From Siphonodentalium dalli (lineage: Eukaryota > Mollusca > Scaphopoda > Gadilida > Siphonodentaliidae), in contig CP136064.1 of the NCBI GenBank assembly GCA_032622095.1, forward strand, positions 146,570,864 to 146,634,863: a DNA stretch of 64,000 nt. Direction: 5' to 3'. Below, piece by piece: positions 35,481 through 47,773 of this stretch (position 1 is its first letter; each line of letters opens with the position of its first letter). The translations under genes and the position numbers were made by a program. The notes beneath the pieces are model-generated. The model was given only the letters and a program-made list of their open reading frames with translations. It was not told the DNA's origin and ran no database searches.

Positions 35481-38400
35481 TCAATTCGGAGCAAAAGTTG
35501 AGACTGAGAGATATTTAGATACGTGCAGACTGATACAAATATAATTAGAGAGAGGTTTATTTCTTCTAAAACTGAAGAACTACATACATTGCCAAATACT
35601 TTACAAACATACATAACAGTAAATGACATCTTTTCAATACATGTTTGCCTAGATAAACATTTCTTTATTGTTTATGTTTACATTGAAATACATAACTATC
35701 CAATGAAAAATTCACAATCTATATGTATATATATATATTTTATGTAATTCATCTTGCATACTGCTCCTAGAGAGTGTTTATGTTAATAAAGAATCTATGT
35801 CCAACAATCAGCAATTAATTTTTTTTATTTCAGTTCATGGGCAATTTTCAACATTTTCGCTCCGCTTCGTGTCAGATCCTCGTTTAGGTACATTCTTGGG
35901 GTACCATTAGCTGTGTCAGTTAATTAAGAGCCCTGCGGTTTTTATTTACTTGGGCATGTTTTTTGTATGATGGAAGTCAAAAGGTAATTTGTCTTGGAGG
36001 TCCATCCTCTTTTGTAGGGCCGACACGATGACTTCTGTGAATATCCTCATTATGCAAGTTTACACCTATGTCTTTTATAGTTTTTAGGACAATATCATCT
36101 GTGTTTTCTCCTTCAGTTTCTGTTTCCCCAGACAGATGAAGATTAGTATTATGCCCATACTGCTACAAATCGTCGATAGTTTCAGTCAACTTAGTGATTT
36201 GGTATCCTTTTTTTCCAGTTCTTGTTTCCCTTAGTACACTCTTCATTTTGTATGGATTTTGGTTTTGATTAATCAACCCTTAATACTCTTTAACCACGGT
36301 TATAAATGAACACTCTATTTGATAGTTTTATACTGTTAGGTGTGATGTCCTGTTTTGAAAATATGAAGATTTTATTGCAATAGTTGCATGCAATATAATG
36401 ATATCAATAAATTACCATGTGAATATCCAATATCCAGAGTATATGAGCTTACATTTTATAGATGTTTTCATTCCAAGTGAAATATGTTATAATGAGGGAT
36501 GACATATGGTACAGAGCTCTCTCTGGCTGGTGGTTAGATGGAGGCAAAGATAAACTGTGGTGTCTGGCTAATTGTTTATCTGTATCTGTCCTATCTGTCA
36601 AATTTGATTAATGGCAGCATGAGACTCTTGTTTCTCCTATTCTTGAAATTTCAGTATAGGGTGTGATAAGGGACCCTTCACCTATATAAATGTCTTCTAT
36701 ATTCCATTTGATCTGCTTAGAAAATAATTAACCCTCTCCAATGGTTATCTTTGTACACTATTCACTTCTATCGATTTTGGTATTGACTGATTAATTGATT
36801 TTTAAGAGGCAGATAAATCCACATGACTATTGTAGGTGATGCCTTGTTTTGAAAATCAAGATGTAAATGTTGTTAATATTTCCAGGAACATTATTTTCCC
36901 ATTTGTTCATATTGTCATAGTTGATTGAATTTTAGGGGGCCACAGATCGCTTAGAAGATTAACATTGAAGGTTATGGATTTTAGTGTCCAAGCTACTTGT
37001 AAAACATTGTAATATGTGAAACCATTTGATTGAGGGCTACTTACTTTATTTTATATGAACTATGGTAAATCTGTTTTGATTTAGGGTTCATAGGGGCCAG
37101 CATCCTCATCATATTATGCCTGTATAACATTATATAGATAACAATTTTGTATTGTATAAACTACATATATTTTTGAAAACCATACACCCCTATTATGAAA
37201 CACTTACTCTTGTATGTACCTAACAATATAAGCATTCCTTATCACACAGGTCAGATCTGATAATATCTGTCTGACATGTTTGATAAACAAATAAAAACTG
37301 GGGAGAATGGGTGGGGTGGGTAATTAAAGTACAATTTAAATAAGAGATGGAATCCCATGTATGTTGTTTTAAGCAGTTTGCATTGTCAACAAATTATAAT
37401 TTCTCTTTAGAAGTGAATGAATTTTGAATATCTGGCGGGTCAAAAGTGGCAGAGATAGGGATTTATCACTTTGATTCCAATGAGTTAACTTAACTCCTGA
37501 ACATATCCTCCAAAATCACTAAACCATTGGATATCTCACAGTGAGAGGTCACATAGGGACAGAGTTATGAGATTTAAAACTACTCATCCCCACCCCAAAT
37601 ACTTTAACCTCTATATTATTTGAACTTTTGAATTCAAGTTGGGTACTGATATATGGATTCATGTGATCATATCTTTGACAAATTATCAGTTTAATATAGC
37701 TAATCGCTATCACCAAGGTATGGGTTAAACATCTGCCGATCATGAATGGCCTCTCGTTATATGTTGATAAATACACGATGGTAGTAATATAAAATTCATA
37801 TTGCTACTGTTTTAGCTGTGTCCAAAAATTATCGAGATTAGGTTTGGCACAACGAAGTTTCAGCCAATTTAAAACTGGATACAGTCTCCATTTTATCAAA
37901 TTTCTGCAATTACGGGTGCCGCCATCTTGCTTCTCGTGTCCTCTCATTGCACGTTAGGTCATATCGCCTTCTATGGCTTATAAATGACCTGAAAACTATA
38001 TTTTATGGGTAGAAACTTTAGTGACGTATTCTTGGGGTACGTATTTATTACTCACAATTTGTGAAGAAATTCCCGCTTATTTACATAATTCACGCTAGCG
38101 ATTGTCTGATGTAAACACATGTCATACAAGTTTTGTTCTAGAATATACAAACTTCTAAGTTTTTTGCGCAAGGGTACATGCTAAATAAATTTACATGAGT
38201 ATAAAGCTCAGAATCTTGTCTTTAAGTTGGTATAAGCCAAAAGACCTTGCAATGTCGCACATTTTAGTTATAGGTGGGGTATCTAGTGAACACCCGGATT
38301 TATTTTTACTAAAACCCATACAACATCATGTATTTACATTGGGATTGCGATGTTACTTAACATTTCTTGGCAGTTTGTATAATGAATCCAGTCAAGTTTT

Positions 38401-38639
38401 CAATATTTTATAACTTTTTCTGGATTTAAGGTATTGAAATGGATTTCACTATATAAGTCTGCTCCAGACTAAGTACAAACACAACATCATGCAATTGGTA
38501 AATATCTTCTCAATTCAAGATGTTCAAACAACTATATTGAACTGACAGCCGTTTACAGAAGGCATGCATTCAGGCATTAAAACAGAGATAAAACTACTGT
38601 GTGAAGAAAACAACTCTGAAAGCTTTGAATGCTCATGCC
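35481..38639. other. LINE-C 3' flank and unrecognised DNA
   Basis: AATAAA near 35786 may mark the LINE-C 3' region. The remaining 2.8 kb holds no gene or repeat I can identify. Confidence 0.4.
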
Positions 38640-39050
38640 TGATTGATTGATTGTTTATTAGCAAAGCCAACAGTTAAGTTGGAACATGCAATAACATATA
38701 TACATACTATACACAAGGCACACATAACATATAAGTCATATCAATAAAAATACATACACACACAATTATATTGTAATCCATGATGCCATTTACATTAAAG
38801 TAGTATCCTTTTTAAAGAAAGTTTTATAAATATGCATACTTTTTTAAGAAGGCTCAAATATTCAATTGAGAGCAAACGATGAAATTTATTCCTGTTAGGG
38901 TTCTCCCAGTAATATTTGGGAATGTGGATTTCGCGTAAATCTTTTGGCATAGGATTATAAAGTGATATTCGTCGCAAGGACTGTTCTCACATAAAACACA
39001 CATTAAATTCCTGCATACATGTAGTACATCAAACATATACTCTTGATCAA
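38640..39050 (-). pseudogene. LINE-D 3' fragment with (AATC)n tail
   Basis: Minus strand: CVLCENSPCDEYHF...C knuckle (about 38955-39000), a frame change, then KYYWENPNRNKFHRLL and a stop near 38795. The 3' end finishes in AATCAATCAATC at about 38640-38652. Same type of C-terminus as LINE-B and LINE-C. 5'-truncated and frameshifted. Confidence 0.75.
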
Positions 39051-40109
39051 CGTAACATTATGTTCATATATAAACATGATCACTATAAAGCATCCTACAC
39101 GATTATTTCCATTCGTAATAATTTGATTCCAGCAATGCACTGAATTCCAAAATGAAGAAATTTCTACATAATATAATATAATACACTTTGTTGCTTATAA
39201 TATATGATGACTAATCATGATAAAAATATGTGAAACGTTCTGCTTTGTATACTCGACTTTGGTACCGGGAAAGACATATACATGAGTTCCATTTACTTGA
39301 AATATCCACATGTTCTTTAATTAAAATTAAAATTTGATACGTGCAGCTTGCGAGACCACACCAGCTAAGGTGACCAGGAAAGTATCTCACTCAGTAAGCC
39401 CGACCATGGCTTACACTCATTAACACTAATCACCTGCCTTTAGCATGTGATTGACAATGAACAACCACTCAGTTGTACTCATACGTTATGCTTCAGACAA
39501 AAGTTTTGTACTGCGAAATGTCCAAAACGATTGTGAGATGGTGACACCAAATCATATCAGTTCGAAAATATGAGAATCGTGATACAGATTTGGTGTCGAT
39601 CTCAAATAGGATATTGTCACCACAGTGACGTACATAAAATTAAATTTTGAACATTTGCTGGATTCTACATTGGTTAATATCTTGGCTGCATGCTATATAT
39701 GTACGTTGGCCGTACTGACGTAAAATGTCACACTGTGTGCTATACGTTCTAATAGATTCTACTGAGTACGGATTTCAGCACACTAGCAATCGGCCATTAT
39801 TCATAACTCAAACTCAGAGATTGGTGCATTTTAACCATTGTATCTCAAAGTTTGAAACATATGGATGATGTTCCAGGATTGTGAATGATATAAATAACCT
39901 TTCAATGGTGTCAGTTTTAGGGTTTTCATGATATTCACGTTATATTTTTATGCTGGAAAATATACATATATATAAATGGACATATATGCAGGGTTCACGT
40001 TGCCCGGGTAAATTATTTTGGCCAACATTGTAGCCATTTTTCAGTATGTTTGTCCAAATTGAATAAGCAACATTTGCAATCATCAAGAAAACAGAATCTG
40101 AAACGCTTC
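39051..40109. other. unrecognised spacer
   Basis: No recognised feature. A weak inverted pair around GGTGACACCAAATC / GATTTGGTGTCGATC (39540-39600) may be a decayed hairpin. Confidence 0.35.
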
Positions 40110-40225
40110 AATAGCTATAATTGTCCATTGACCGAGACGGCTGTTGTCATCTTGGAGCATTTCTGTCTTTGGTACAGGTTTTATTATACCAGGCCTAACT
40201 CATGAAACCCATAAATACAACACTC
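40110..40225. repeat. dispersed repeat, partner of 62532-62650
   Basis: About 115 bp with roughly 80 percent identity to 62532-62650 in the same orientation. Shared blocks are GCTTCAATAGCTATA, GAGCATTTCTGTCTTTGGTA and CATGAAACCCATAAATACAA. Could be old LTR remnants of an element surrounding the TatD element, or an unrelated dispersed repeat. Confidence 0.6.
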
Positions 40226-42249
40226 TTCCCCACTTTAATAAAAAGAACAACTAACCTACTCTGAAATTGAGGGAAGGTGTATACCAATACCTCTTGACCC
40301 AAATTGAGGCAGCAAAGTTCTCAGGTTAACTCCTCTCTGAGACCTCTCAATGAACACTTCTCTGATGGGTTCCAAAAGCCTGTGTTACAAACCCACGAGC
40401 CAAACAGGGTTAATTGCTTATGTTAAACCCTTAACAAATTCCAGCAAATGAATTTTGAACTACAGAATTTTGAACTTTGATTGTAGGATTAGACTATTAC
40501 CAATCGGTAATATGAGGTACCATTGATTGTCACGAGATTGTCATGAGTGCTGAGATTTCTCTCATGCCATGCATGTTTTGCGTCAAAAGGACAGCAGCCA
40601 TCTTCATCGGAAACTTATCAAATCACTGACCTTAGCATTCATTAAAACAAATGCAACTGTATGAGATAAGATTTTACATATGTCATTTGACTCTTATTCT
40701 TGCTATGTTTAATTTGATATATTGCCCCGATCCGCATCATATATTCAGTTAAAGCACATCATATTCAGAATGCAGCTGCAGTCGTAACCAGCTTCAATAA
40801 TTATGCGATTATTTGAACATTTAAACGATATCGTGTACCATTGATGATAGTTAGCAAACGCTCATAAATTTTTCCTTGGGTAGGCCTCCTCTGAGCTGAT
40901 AAATTAATATGTGCTATGCTTTGATATTTTGTTTTATTTTAGTGTTTATATTATTCTTTATTAAATGTTACTGTTAAGGATTCTTGAGTCTCACATTTGG
41001 ATGATAATACGATTGGAAACTATTGTGTGAGTGGATATCATGGAATATGTGTCAAATATATACATGCCCAAACAATGTACGGTTACCAGAAAGTAGGAAT
41101 ACGACAACTTGTGGATCGGCGGGTGCCTATAGCTGCTACTAAAAAGAGAGTGCAGACTTCACAACAAAAACAATCCCTTACTCTCATATCTAATCAGGAC
41201 CAATGGGTGATCCTGTTAGTTGGCTCTATACTGCTGGGTGATAATGTTATCTTCAGCATGAGTGCCGACTCCCGTGCACTTATAATGATACACACACAAA
41301 TGAAGGCAATGTTAGTGGTGAATTGGAAGAAACAGAGAATTTAGTTAATCCCTATTTAATTTCTACTGAACGCCAATCCACTAGACACAACACAAGAAAG
41401 GTATATAGAAACATAAGATATAAAAATAAACTCATTGGTAAGATTCAAGCCGTAATCGTATTCATTATGGCCACGTTGTTTAACGCTCTTTATTGTCTAT
41501 TCAGCAGAACAGAATGGAGGTTAGCTTAAGGCATACTGTTGTAACAATATTGCAATTAGGCACTCACAAAATAACAGAAAGTACAGATCCTGCTTCATTC
41601 CAATTCTTGTAAACATTACTTTCTGTTGCTATATAATTCTGTTCTGGCAATATGCAACAATGATGCAATGCATATGCAACTTTAACAATAGCCTAATAGT
41701 ATTCTCTTCTGAACAGCAGGTCAAAAGAGACAGACGGAGATTAATGTGCAATCATTACAGTATCAAGCCTGCATTGTGTTCTAGGAAATAACATTCAGCT
41801 GAAGAGAATCCGGTCACATAGGCGAAGGTGACCTTGACCTCGGTATATCCAAGTTTTTTTAATTGTCACTAACCTGTCTAATTTATCAGACAGGCTCACC
41901 TTGAATTGGTGGATTACATAGAAAATACCATTGCATTTTAAGGAATGCATGTCACTATAATTATAGACGCGGGCGACTGAGAACGATAGCAGCAGCTCTG
42001 TCTCTTGTGTCTTCTTGTGTTATACGCCCCTGTTCTGTGTTAGGACTGATTTTTATTATAACTTAGGACTTCTGTTAACATATTGCTTCATTCGATTGAT
42101 CCTTAAATATTTTGGCGTGAATTGCACCGTGTGAATATTGCGCGATTCCGAATGATCGGACTCTGGAATATAACTCCTCGCACTGTTTGTCGCGATCGCT
42201 ATATATGAACCCCAAATTGCTACCGGTATTTGGGTGCAATGATAAAGTA
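40226..42249. other. unrecognised spacer
   Basis: A plus-strand open frame at 40997-41344 and short frames beyond it show no domain I recognise. The sequence is compositionally ordinary. Confidence 0.35.
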
Positions 42250-42587
42250 TAATTTGTCATTATGGCTCCATTCCCCCTTTTTCCATTAAGAGGCAGGTAA
42301 CAATGTGAAAACAGCAGTTATCACCCAAAACAATAATGCAGCCATTACATGTGAATGGAATAGAATTACTGGAGCCCATTCTGCTGAATGGTGCATGCAG
42401 GATTTGAGGTTGGATGCATCCCTGTGCTGGAAGACGCATATTGGCTCGTGGTACTTTTTAGGTGTGACATTATATGACTCCATTTTCCCATGTTTCCTTT
42501 AAGACGCAGGGCATAATGTGAAAACAGCAGGTGTCACCAAAACAATGCAGTTATTGTATATGTGGAATAGAATTACCCAAAATAATT
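42250..42587. repeat. imperfect tandem duplication, unit about 215 bp
   Basis: Two copies start near 42258 and 42471 (TATGGCTCCATTCC / TATGACTCCATTTTCC) and share AATGTGAAAACAGCAG and TGGAATAGAATTAC. The second copy is cut short. Confidence 0.6.
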
Positions 42588-43110
42588 TACTAATTATTAT
42601 CCAGCATGGTCAAGGAAAAATTAGAAAATGAGGCATAAAAACAGTAATTTATTAAATTGATGTCAACAAATCGGCAAAAAATGACGTAGTAAACACAAAA
42701 CATTGTGACGATATCATGAGATATCTGAGATCATGCCTTCATTATTGTCGCGATCGTATGGGGTCCATTGTTTTATTATGGTTATTGTTTTAGATCGAGA
42801 ATGTGTGATCCACGATTGTAGTAAAGAAATGATTGTTTTGCATATTGTGTAACTGTTGGCATTTTTCTTTGCAAGAAGTCTGTGTTACTTGCAAAACGTG
42901 ACCCATTTGATGTTATCAAGTCAATTTTGTCATTTAAATAGAGCACGTCACTTGCTTGCAATGAAATTGGCGACAGAGAGATCGGAATTTGTAAATTTGA
43001 TGTGTACGATTGCGATTTTAACAGAAATCATTCATGAGATTTGATCACGATTTCAGCAGATTAAACATTACCTCTCCAGTTATTACATTGAGTTGATGAT
43101 ATGGATTTAT
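42588..43110. other. unrecognised spacer
   Basis: No recognised feature. Confidence 0.4.
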
Positions 43111-43377
43111 CTACAACATGTATGTTCTGGTTCGCGGCAGACCGTCATTTTCCGATTCAAAAGAATCACATGATAAATCTACCAAATCTTGTTTCGTAAT
43201 ATTGGCATCTCCAAAAATTACGTTTCGGTCAAATTGGTGGAATCGAACATGTTCTATGGCAGCAGCCATAGACTCTGTCGAAGTAGATGCTTGTCGCAAC
43301 TTTAGTTCTTCGATTTGAGGCAGATCATTATCACCGAACCTATTCTCCAATTCAATAAGGATTTCTTCAAACGTCAA
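43111..43377 (-). pseudogene. gag-like fragment of a second Gypsy-type element
   Basis: Minus strand: FEEILIELENRFGDNDLP parallels the ALENRFGFHDLP segment of the gag at 52325-52837. After an internal deletion, AAIEHVRFHQFDRNVIFGD parallels the gag end (SAINQIRWHQ...AIYG). It is related to, but clearly diverged from, the TatD element, so it belongs to another copy or family. Confidence 0.6.
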
Positions 43378-43579
43378 AGCAGACTACTTGCTTCGAGCGA
43401 CTTGTAATAGTCAATGACAAGATATCAGTGCAACTTTGCACTCAACATTATTCCAACGTTGAAATTCAGCAAATGAACAAAATTCAAAGTCAAAAGTTTG
43501 CCAGGTTACTTTACCACCGTATGAAAATGGTATTTGAGGCGGTAAAGAGTTCGCTACATTTGTAAATTATAGGTACATC

Positions 43580-43867
43580 TTACACATTATTTTGCATGGG
43601 ACCTGCGTCAGCAGAAACAGAAACAGTTTGGGCTGGATTGGCATTAATTTGCTTGCCGCCTAAAATTTGACTGATAGTAGGTCCCTGGAATAAGTTTGGG
43701 TTAGGCCAATTATTTTGTCTGGGCCCTGCGTCAGCAGACGCAGGAACATTTTGGGATGATTTGGCCTTAGCTTGCTCGCCGCTGGATGTTACTGAAATTT
43801 GTTTGGTTGTTGGTTCCAATAATGTGTTTTGGTCAGACCAAGGATGATATTGTTTTGTCAACTTCAC
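43580..43867 (-). pseudogene. repeat-bearing gag-like fragment
   Basis: An open minus-strand frame with two diverged copies (about 126 bp) of a unit containing SADAGPRQNN / SADAGPMQNN. It lies between the fragment at 43111-43377 and the 3' LTR, probably N-terminal to the same gag. No domain assigned. Confidence 0.4.
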
Positions 43868-44064
43868 CTTTTTCTGGCGATTTGGTTAGATTAATATATT
43901 AATTATCACTACATGAATTATACATTAGGCAATAGCATACTTACCTATCTAGTAGGTCGGGAACTCTTATAAGTTATACATCATTGTAGAATATTTATCA
44001 TGCATCATTGTAGAATATTTATCATTAGTCAATTTAGTCGTAGTGGTCTGGTCCGAGTTTAGAT

Positions 44065-44243
44065 TCTTTCTGTTGAGATTATATCAACCCACAATCCTCG
44101 GCTCTCGCTGTAGTCAGCAATTGGCTGCGATATCGTCGGTTTGATTGGACCGCACCCAATGTTTATTGATGACGTATTTTGACAGCGGCACATTGTTTAT
44201 ATTCGACCACGTGGAATAATTATTGTTTACCAAATTCACTACA
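44065..44243 (-). repeat. short LTR, 3' copy (179 bp)
   Basis: Minus strand begins TGTAGTGAATTTGG and ends CAACAGAAAGA. Contains TATAAA (about 44205) and AATAAA (about 44160) as possible promoter and polyadenylation signals. The preceding AACTGGGTGGTG is a weak polypurine tract. The end is not the canonical CA. Confidence 0.65.
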
Positions 44244-44480
44244 CACCACCCAGTTTTATTTTGAAAAGAATGAAGATAGCCTGCTAAACCAAAATGGGTA
44301 GAGTGCCTATGACTACATGAGTCAAAACCCTGACCTCGCAAAAATAGGGTTATGATGTTTTCCAATCATAGCTGGAACCAGTACAATTTGGTTTGGTATT
44401 TCAAACCTTACATGTACCAGACCCTGCCAGTATACAAACTATTGGAATCAAAGTATACTGCAGGCTGCTGACTCGGTTTT

Positions 44481-47165
44481 TCAAGTCATTCTATAAAAGT
44501 ACTTGGCATTTGCAGTAGTGCGCGCAAGTACCTCTCGGAGGGAACAACCTTTAATAGTGGCGATGAATTCGGCAATATCTCCTATTAAGGCTGGAGATGT
44601 ATATGGATGTCCCATTTCTTTGCCAAAATATGGGGCATCAGTTTCCAATAGAAGGCGGTTCATAGGTATTGATCTTATGCCTTCTTTTTGTAAGGAGTTA
44701 AATTTGAAGCACGACCCAGATATTCCGAAGTGTGCATTATGGAATTTGCGGGACCATGCCTCGACCATATCTGAACTTCCCATGAAGGAATGGAGATGGA
44801 AGTGTTGGTCGGGATAACACTCCTTTTCACACAGGTGGAGCGCGGTGAAGGTTACATCCCTATTCATTTTGTCAGTTTTTTCTCCTCTTATATGCAAGAT
44901 GATCGGTTTTTCGATCTTTCTTGCATCTCTGAGGAGGGATTGAAAGGCCATATCTTGGTCATATCGATCTTCGGAAGTAAGATCCATTGATCGATCTAGT
45001 CCAATTTCACCAACGGCAGTTGTTGCTGGGTGGTGAATCAATTGATTCCACTGGGTTCTTAGTGCCGGATTTGACAGCAGTTTGAACTGTTTAGGGTGGA
45101 ATCCTATGGCAATTTTCCACATGGGCTCATTGGTGACCATATTAGGGTATTGAAAGGGGTCACACATTACGTCGACTCCGCCAATCACCTGCACAGCGTT
45201 GTTTGGGAAAATAAACTTTGCTGCACTTAAAATTGCCTCGACTGGGGTGTTAACTTTGTGGGGCAATCGCTTCGTCAACCGGTTGAGGTGGAAGTGGGTG
45301 TCTACCCCTACCGGAATCAAAGGGTGGATCAGCGGTGACATCGTGACTTGTGTCGGTTGCTGAACTTGTGATGGAAAAATTGGCCTTACAAAACTTGGAG
45401 TGCCGATGGAACCCTGCGGTTTGGTTGGTACCGGTAATAATACTTTAGCAATCACCTTTGGTGGCGGTATCCATGACATTAACTGCTGAACTGCATTATC
45501 CCTATTGGATACTGACGGTCCGCCTGTAAATCCTGGGGGTGGTGGCAATGGACATGATGTCCAGGCTGCCACCTTTTGTGGTGTTGGTGGTGGTGGTAAT
45601 GGGCATGTTGCCCAGGCTGCCACCTTTTGTGGTTTCAGTGGTGGTGGCGGCAATGGACATTTTGACCGATCTGCCGCCCTCTGTGGAGGTTTTATTGGGG
45701 AAAGTTGAGCTGCTTTACCCATTGTGGATGTTGACTGCTCTTTAACGCACCTTGGGAATAACAATAAGGCCACTGCGGTTTGAAGGTCAATAGCTCTTTC
45801 AGGGATGTTGTCTGGCATTTCTGATGTTATCAGTCGCTTAACTGTATCCCTGACTCCAGCATCATTCTTAACCTCTTTGACCTTAGTCATTATGTGGTGA
45901 CGGCCTATACCATGACATGGAGCTCTACAAAATTTCTTGAGACATTGCTCGGAGGTATCGTTATTGCACACGCCTTTATTTGGGTTTGTAATGATATTTA
46001 TAATTGCGGCATGACACCTCCAGAAAATTAGACAGGCTGGGTGGTTAACAGGGTTGATTTTGAAAGAACTTGGGATCTTCCAGCCTTGTTTTTTGCAAAT
46101 TGTAGTCATGGTTTTAATATATATTGGGTTGTAAGATGTGGACCGGGGGAATACAGTCTGATCATATGTTGTCTTATTGACGGCATCCAACAATGTATTT
46201 AATTGTTTTAGGAGAGGCAAGTTGGGGTCTGGACGACTGATGACCATTGCCATTTCTGACAGGTCCTCCAGCGTCTTCTGTAACCACTTAGGGTGGGGTA
46301 CCTCATCTAAGACCCACCAGTAGGTTGGTAGGTGGTTGGTCATCACATGGCCTTTTACCCCACCTCTGTGTACCCATCTTGCACAATAATTGTAGGGGCA
46401 TGGCGCACCTGCTTTTTGTTTGGGTGGCGTCGGCTGAGACTCTATATTGTCTTGTGCCAGCCTTTTATTTCTTTTTTGTATTGCGCCCTGAGTTTTTATC
46501 GGTTGCGACTCCTTACTGAACACAGAAGGAGGAGTTTTTATTGTTTGCGACTCCTTACTGAACACAGAAGGAGGTACTACCCTATTTATTTGAGGAGGTT
46601 TGACGTATTGGATTTCATCGTCTATGATCTCCCCTTCTTCCAGTTCATGGGTGTAATGTTTTACCTCGGGGACTATGTTTTGACTTGTTGGGTCACTAGA
46701 AACAGTCGCCTGGGGGCCAGAGGAGTAATTACCTCTTTTTCTAAAGCCTTTAGCTTTTGGTCGCTGTTCTTTGGGGAGGGGGCCCATATTTTTTTCTACC
46801 CATTCGCGGGACAGACACATGTGTTCATGTGCGCACTTGCGACATTCGTAGAGCCATTTGATTTTTGACTTGGACTTTGCCAATTCATATTGGGAGAGTA
46901 AAATGCTTTCCCTCTTTCTATTGTCCCAGCTAGTTCCCAATAGCTTAACTATTAGTTTCACTGGGTCTTCCAATAAACGGCCTTGGGTTACCGTGTATTC
47001 TATAGCATATTCTCTCTCAAGTTGCTCTGCATTTGGCTGACATGAGGAAGTTGACTCAGTTTCTGGGTCTTCGATTTCCTCTTTATTATTGTCAGCGGTT
47101 TTTGTCGTGCTTACAGAGGAAGTGGACTCGGTGATCAAGTCTCTATTATCCTCTTTTTGCGCCAC
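44481..47165 (-). CDS. ORF3: zinc-finger protein with C-terminal TatD-type nuclease
   Basis: An open frame of 894 codons at the env position. Residues 1-150 are acidic then basic, with a Cys/His cluster C108-x2-C111-x-H113-x3-C117. A C2H2-like finger is C256-x4-C261-x11-H273-x4-H278. Residues about 495-560 hold three CPLPPPP repeats. Residues 619-894 form a TatD fold: THFHL (H624, H626), VGEIGLD (E720), IILHI (H758), HLHSF (H792), LLETDAPY (D843). All five metal-ligand positions of TatD DNases are present, and the GFHP and VGEIGLD blocks are well kept. Known TatD enzymes are Mg-dependent DNA exo- or AP endonucleases; action on retroelement cDNA or target DNA is an inference. The start given is only the frame limit; see the N-terminal extension at 47146-47499. 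No membrane segment. Confidence 0.9.
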   Translation of the reverse strand: MAQKEDNRDLITESTSSVSTTKTADNNKEEIEDPETESTSSCQPNAEQLEREYAIEYTVTQGRLLEDPVKLIVKLLGTSWDNRKRESILLSQYELAKSKSKIKWLYECRKCAHEHMCLSREWVEKNMGPLPKEQRPKAKGFRKRGNYSSGPQATVSSDPTSQNIVPEVKHYTHELEEGEIIDDEIQYVKPPQINRVVPPSVFSKESQTIKTPPSVFSKESQPIKTQGAIQKRNKRLAQDNIESQPTPPKQKAGAPCPYNYCARWVHRGGVKGHVMTNHLPTYWWVLDEVPHPKWLQKTLEDLSEMAMVISRPDPNLPLLKQLNTLLDAVNKTTYDQTVFPRSTSYNPIYIKTMTTICKKQGWKIPSSFKINPVNHPACLIFWRCHAAIINIITNPNKGVCNNDTSEQCLKKFCRAPCHGIGRHHIMTKVKEVKNDAGVRDTVKRLITSEMPDNIPERAIDLQTAVALLLFPRCVKEQSTSTMGKAAQLSPIKPPQRAADRSKCPLPPPPLKPQKVAAWATCPLPPPPTPQKVAAWTSCPLPPPPGFTGGPSVSNRDNAVQQLMSWIPPPKVIAKVLLPVPTKPQGSIGTPSFVRPIFPSQVQQPTQVTMSPLIHPLIPVGVDTHFHLNRLTKRLPHKVNTPVEAILSAAKFIFPNNAVQVIGGVDVMCDPFQYPNMVTNEPMWKIAIGFHPKQFKLLSNPALRTQWNQLIHHPATTAVGEIGLDRSMDLTSEDRYDQDMAFQSLLRDARKIEKPIILHIRGEKTDKMNRDVTFTALHLCEKECYPDQHFHLHSFMGSSDMVEAWSRKFHNAHFGISGSCFKFNSLQKEGIRSIPMNRLLLETDAPYFGKEMGHPYTSPALIGDIAEFIATIKGCSLREVLARTTANAKYFYRMT

Positions 47166-47499
47166 TCACTTCGGCTTCTACTGAGGAAGTTGACTTGTTA
47201 ACCAGGTCTTTGATTTCCTCTTTGTCTATTTTAATGTCAGCGGTGTCACTAGTTATTTCCATTGATTCAGGTTCTGAATCTTTTGGAATGACTAGCACTT
47301 TTACCTGCTCTTCAACCGCCTTACCTTGCTCAGTATCCATCGATTCAGGTTCTGAATCTCTAATGGATACTGAGCTTGACGCCGTCAACTCTGTTGGATG
47401 TTTCGCCTCACCAGTCAAAGTCAACTCAGTATCTGAATTGTTGTCGCTAGTGAGGCGATTTATCGCAGCTATGGTATCCTGATAATCCGTTTCTTCCAT
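47146..47499 (-). CDS. ORF3 N-terminal extension
   Basis: A frame from ATG at 47499 (MEETDYQD) to a stop at 47146. Acidic, with two RDSEPESM/KDSEPESM repeats and the phrase STSSV that recurs at the start of the TatD frame. It meets the TatD frame in a five-A run (about 47155-47160), where one extra A would explain the break. I infer a single ORF3 of about 1,010 codons with a frameshift. Confidence 0.6.
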   Translation of the reverse strand: MEETDYQDTIAAINRLTSDNNSDTELTLTGEAKHPTELTASSSVSIRDSEPESMDTEQGKAVEEQVKVLVIPKDSEPESMEITSDTADIKIDKEEIKDLVNKSTSSVEAEVSGAKRG

Positions 47500-47533
47500 T
47501 TTGAGCACGGAAGGTGACTGTAAAGAAAAGGAA

Positions 47534-47773
47534 TTAGTCTGAACACTTGGTACATTTATATGTATCCAAACTTTCTCCCTCTTCAGCGGTAATGTTGACA
47601 CAATGTCCATGAAACCAGTCTAAACAGTGGTCACATTGAATCATGAACTTTCCTCTGTATGCCTTTTTACATATGCAGAATATATTTGTACTTCGGTTGA
47701 CGGAGACTTCTCCAGTCTTATTGAAGTTCTGCTGGCATTTTACTAACCAAGGTGGTAACACTTTGTCATTGCA
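47534..47773 (-). CDS. PHD finger at the integrase C-terminus
   Basis: Minus-strand frame beginning just behind an in-frame TGA (47774-47776) that ends the integrase tail. VLPPWL, typical of the end of Gypsy integrases, precedes a complete C4HC3 PHD finger: C29-x-C31, C43-x2-C46, W49, H51-x2-C54, C70-x2-C73 (counted from the LPPWL start). PHD fingers bind histone H3 tails, often K4-methylated or unmodified; tethering integration to chromatin is an inference by analogy with integrase chromodomains. The single stop between the parts suggests a broken fusion or, less likely, readthrough. Confidence 0.85.
   Translation of the reverse strand, partial: CNDKVLPPWLVKCQQNFNKTGEVSVNRSTNIFCICKKAYRGKFMIQCDHCLDWFHGHCVNITAEEGESLDTYKCTKCSD

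Noticed and set aside
40997-41529. Plus-strand open frames as a possible gene
   Set aside because: No domain, no splice context and no repeat of the frame elsewhere. Length is within what chance gives in such DNA.
44244-44480. Search for an env-like membrane protein after the TatD ORF
   Set aside because: Only 237 bp remain before the LTR and no frame with a membrane segment exists.
45505-46868. Plus-strand open frames opposite the TatD ORF (Gly-rich and Tyr/Phe-rich)
   Set aside because: They are mirror images of the Pro-rich and other coding parts of the minus-strand protein.
47150-47170. Possible programmed frameshift at the five-A run between the ORF3 parts
   Set aside because: The needed shift is +1 and no known slippery heptamer fits. 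Removing one A restores one frame, so a simple insertion is more likely, especially with many other single-base breaks.
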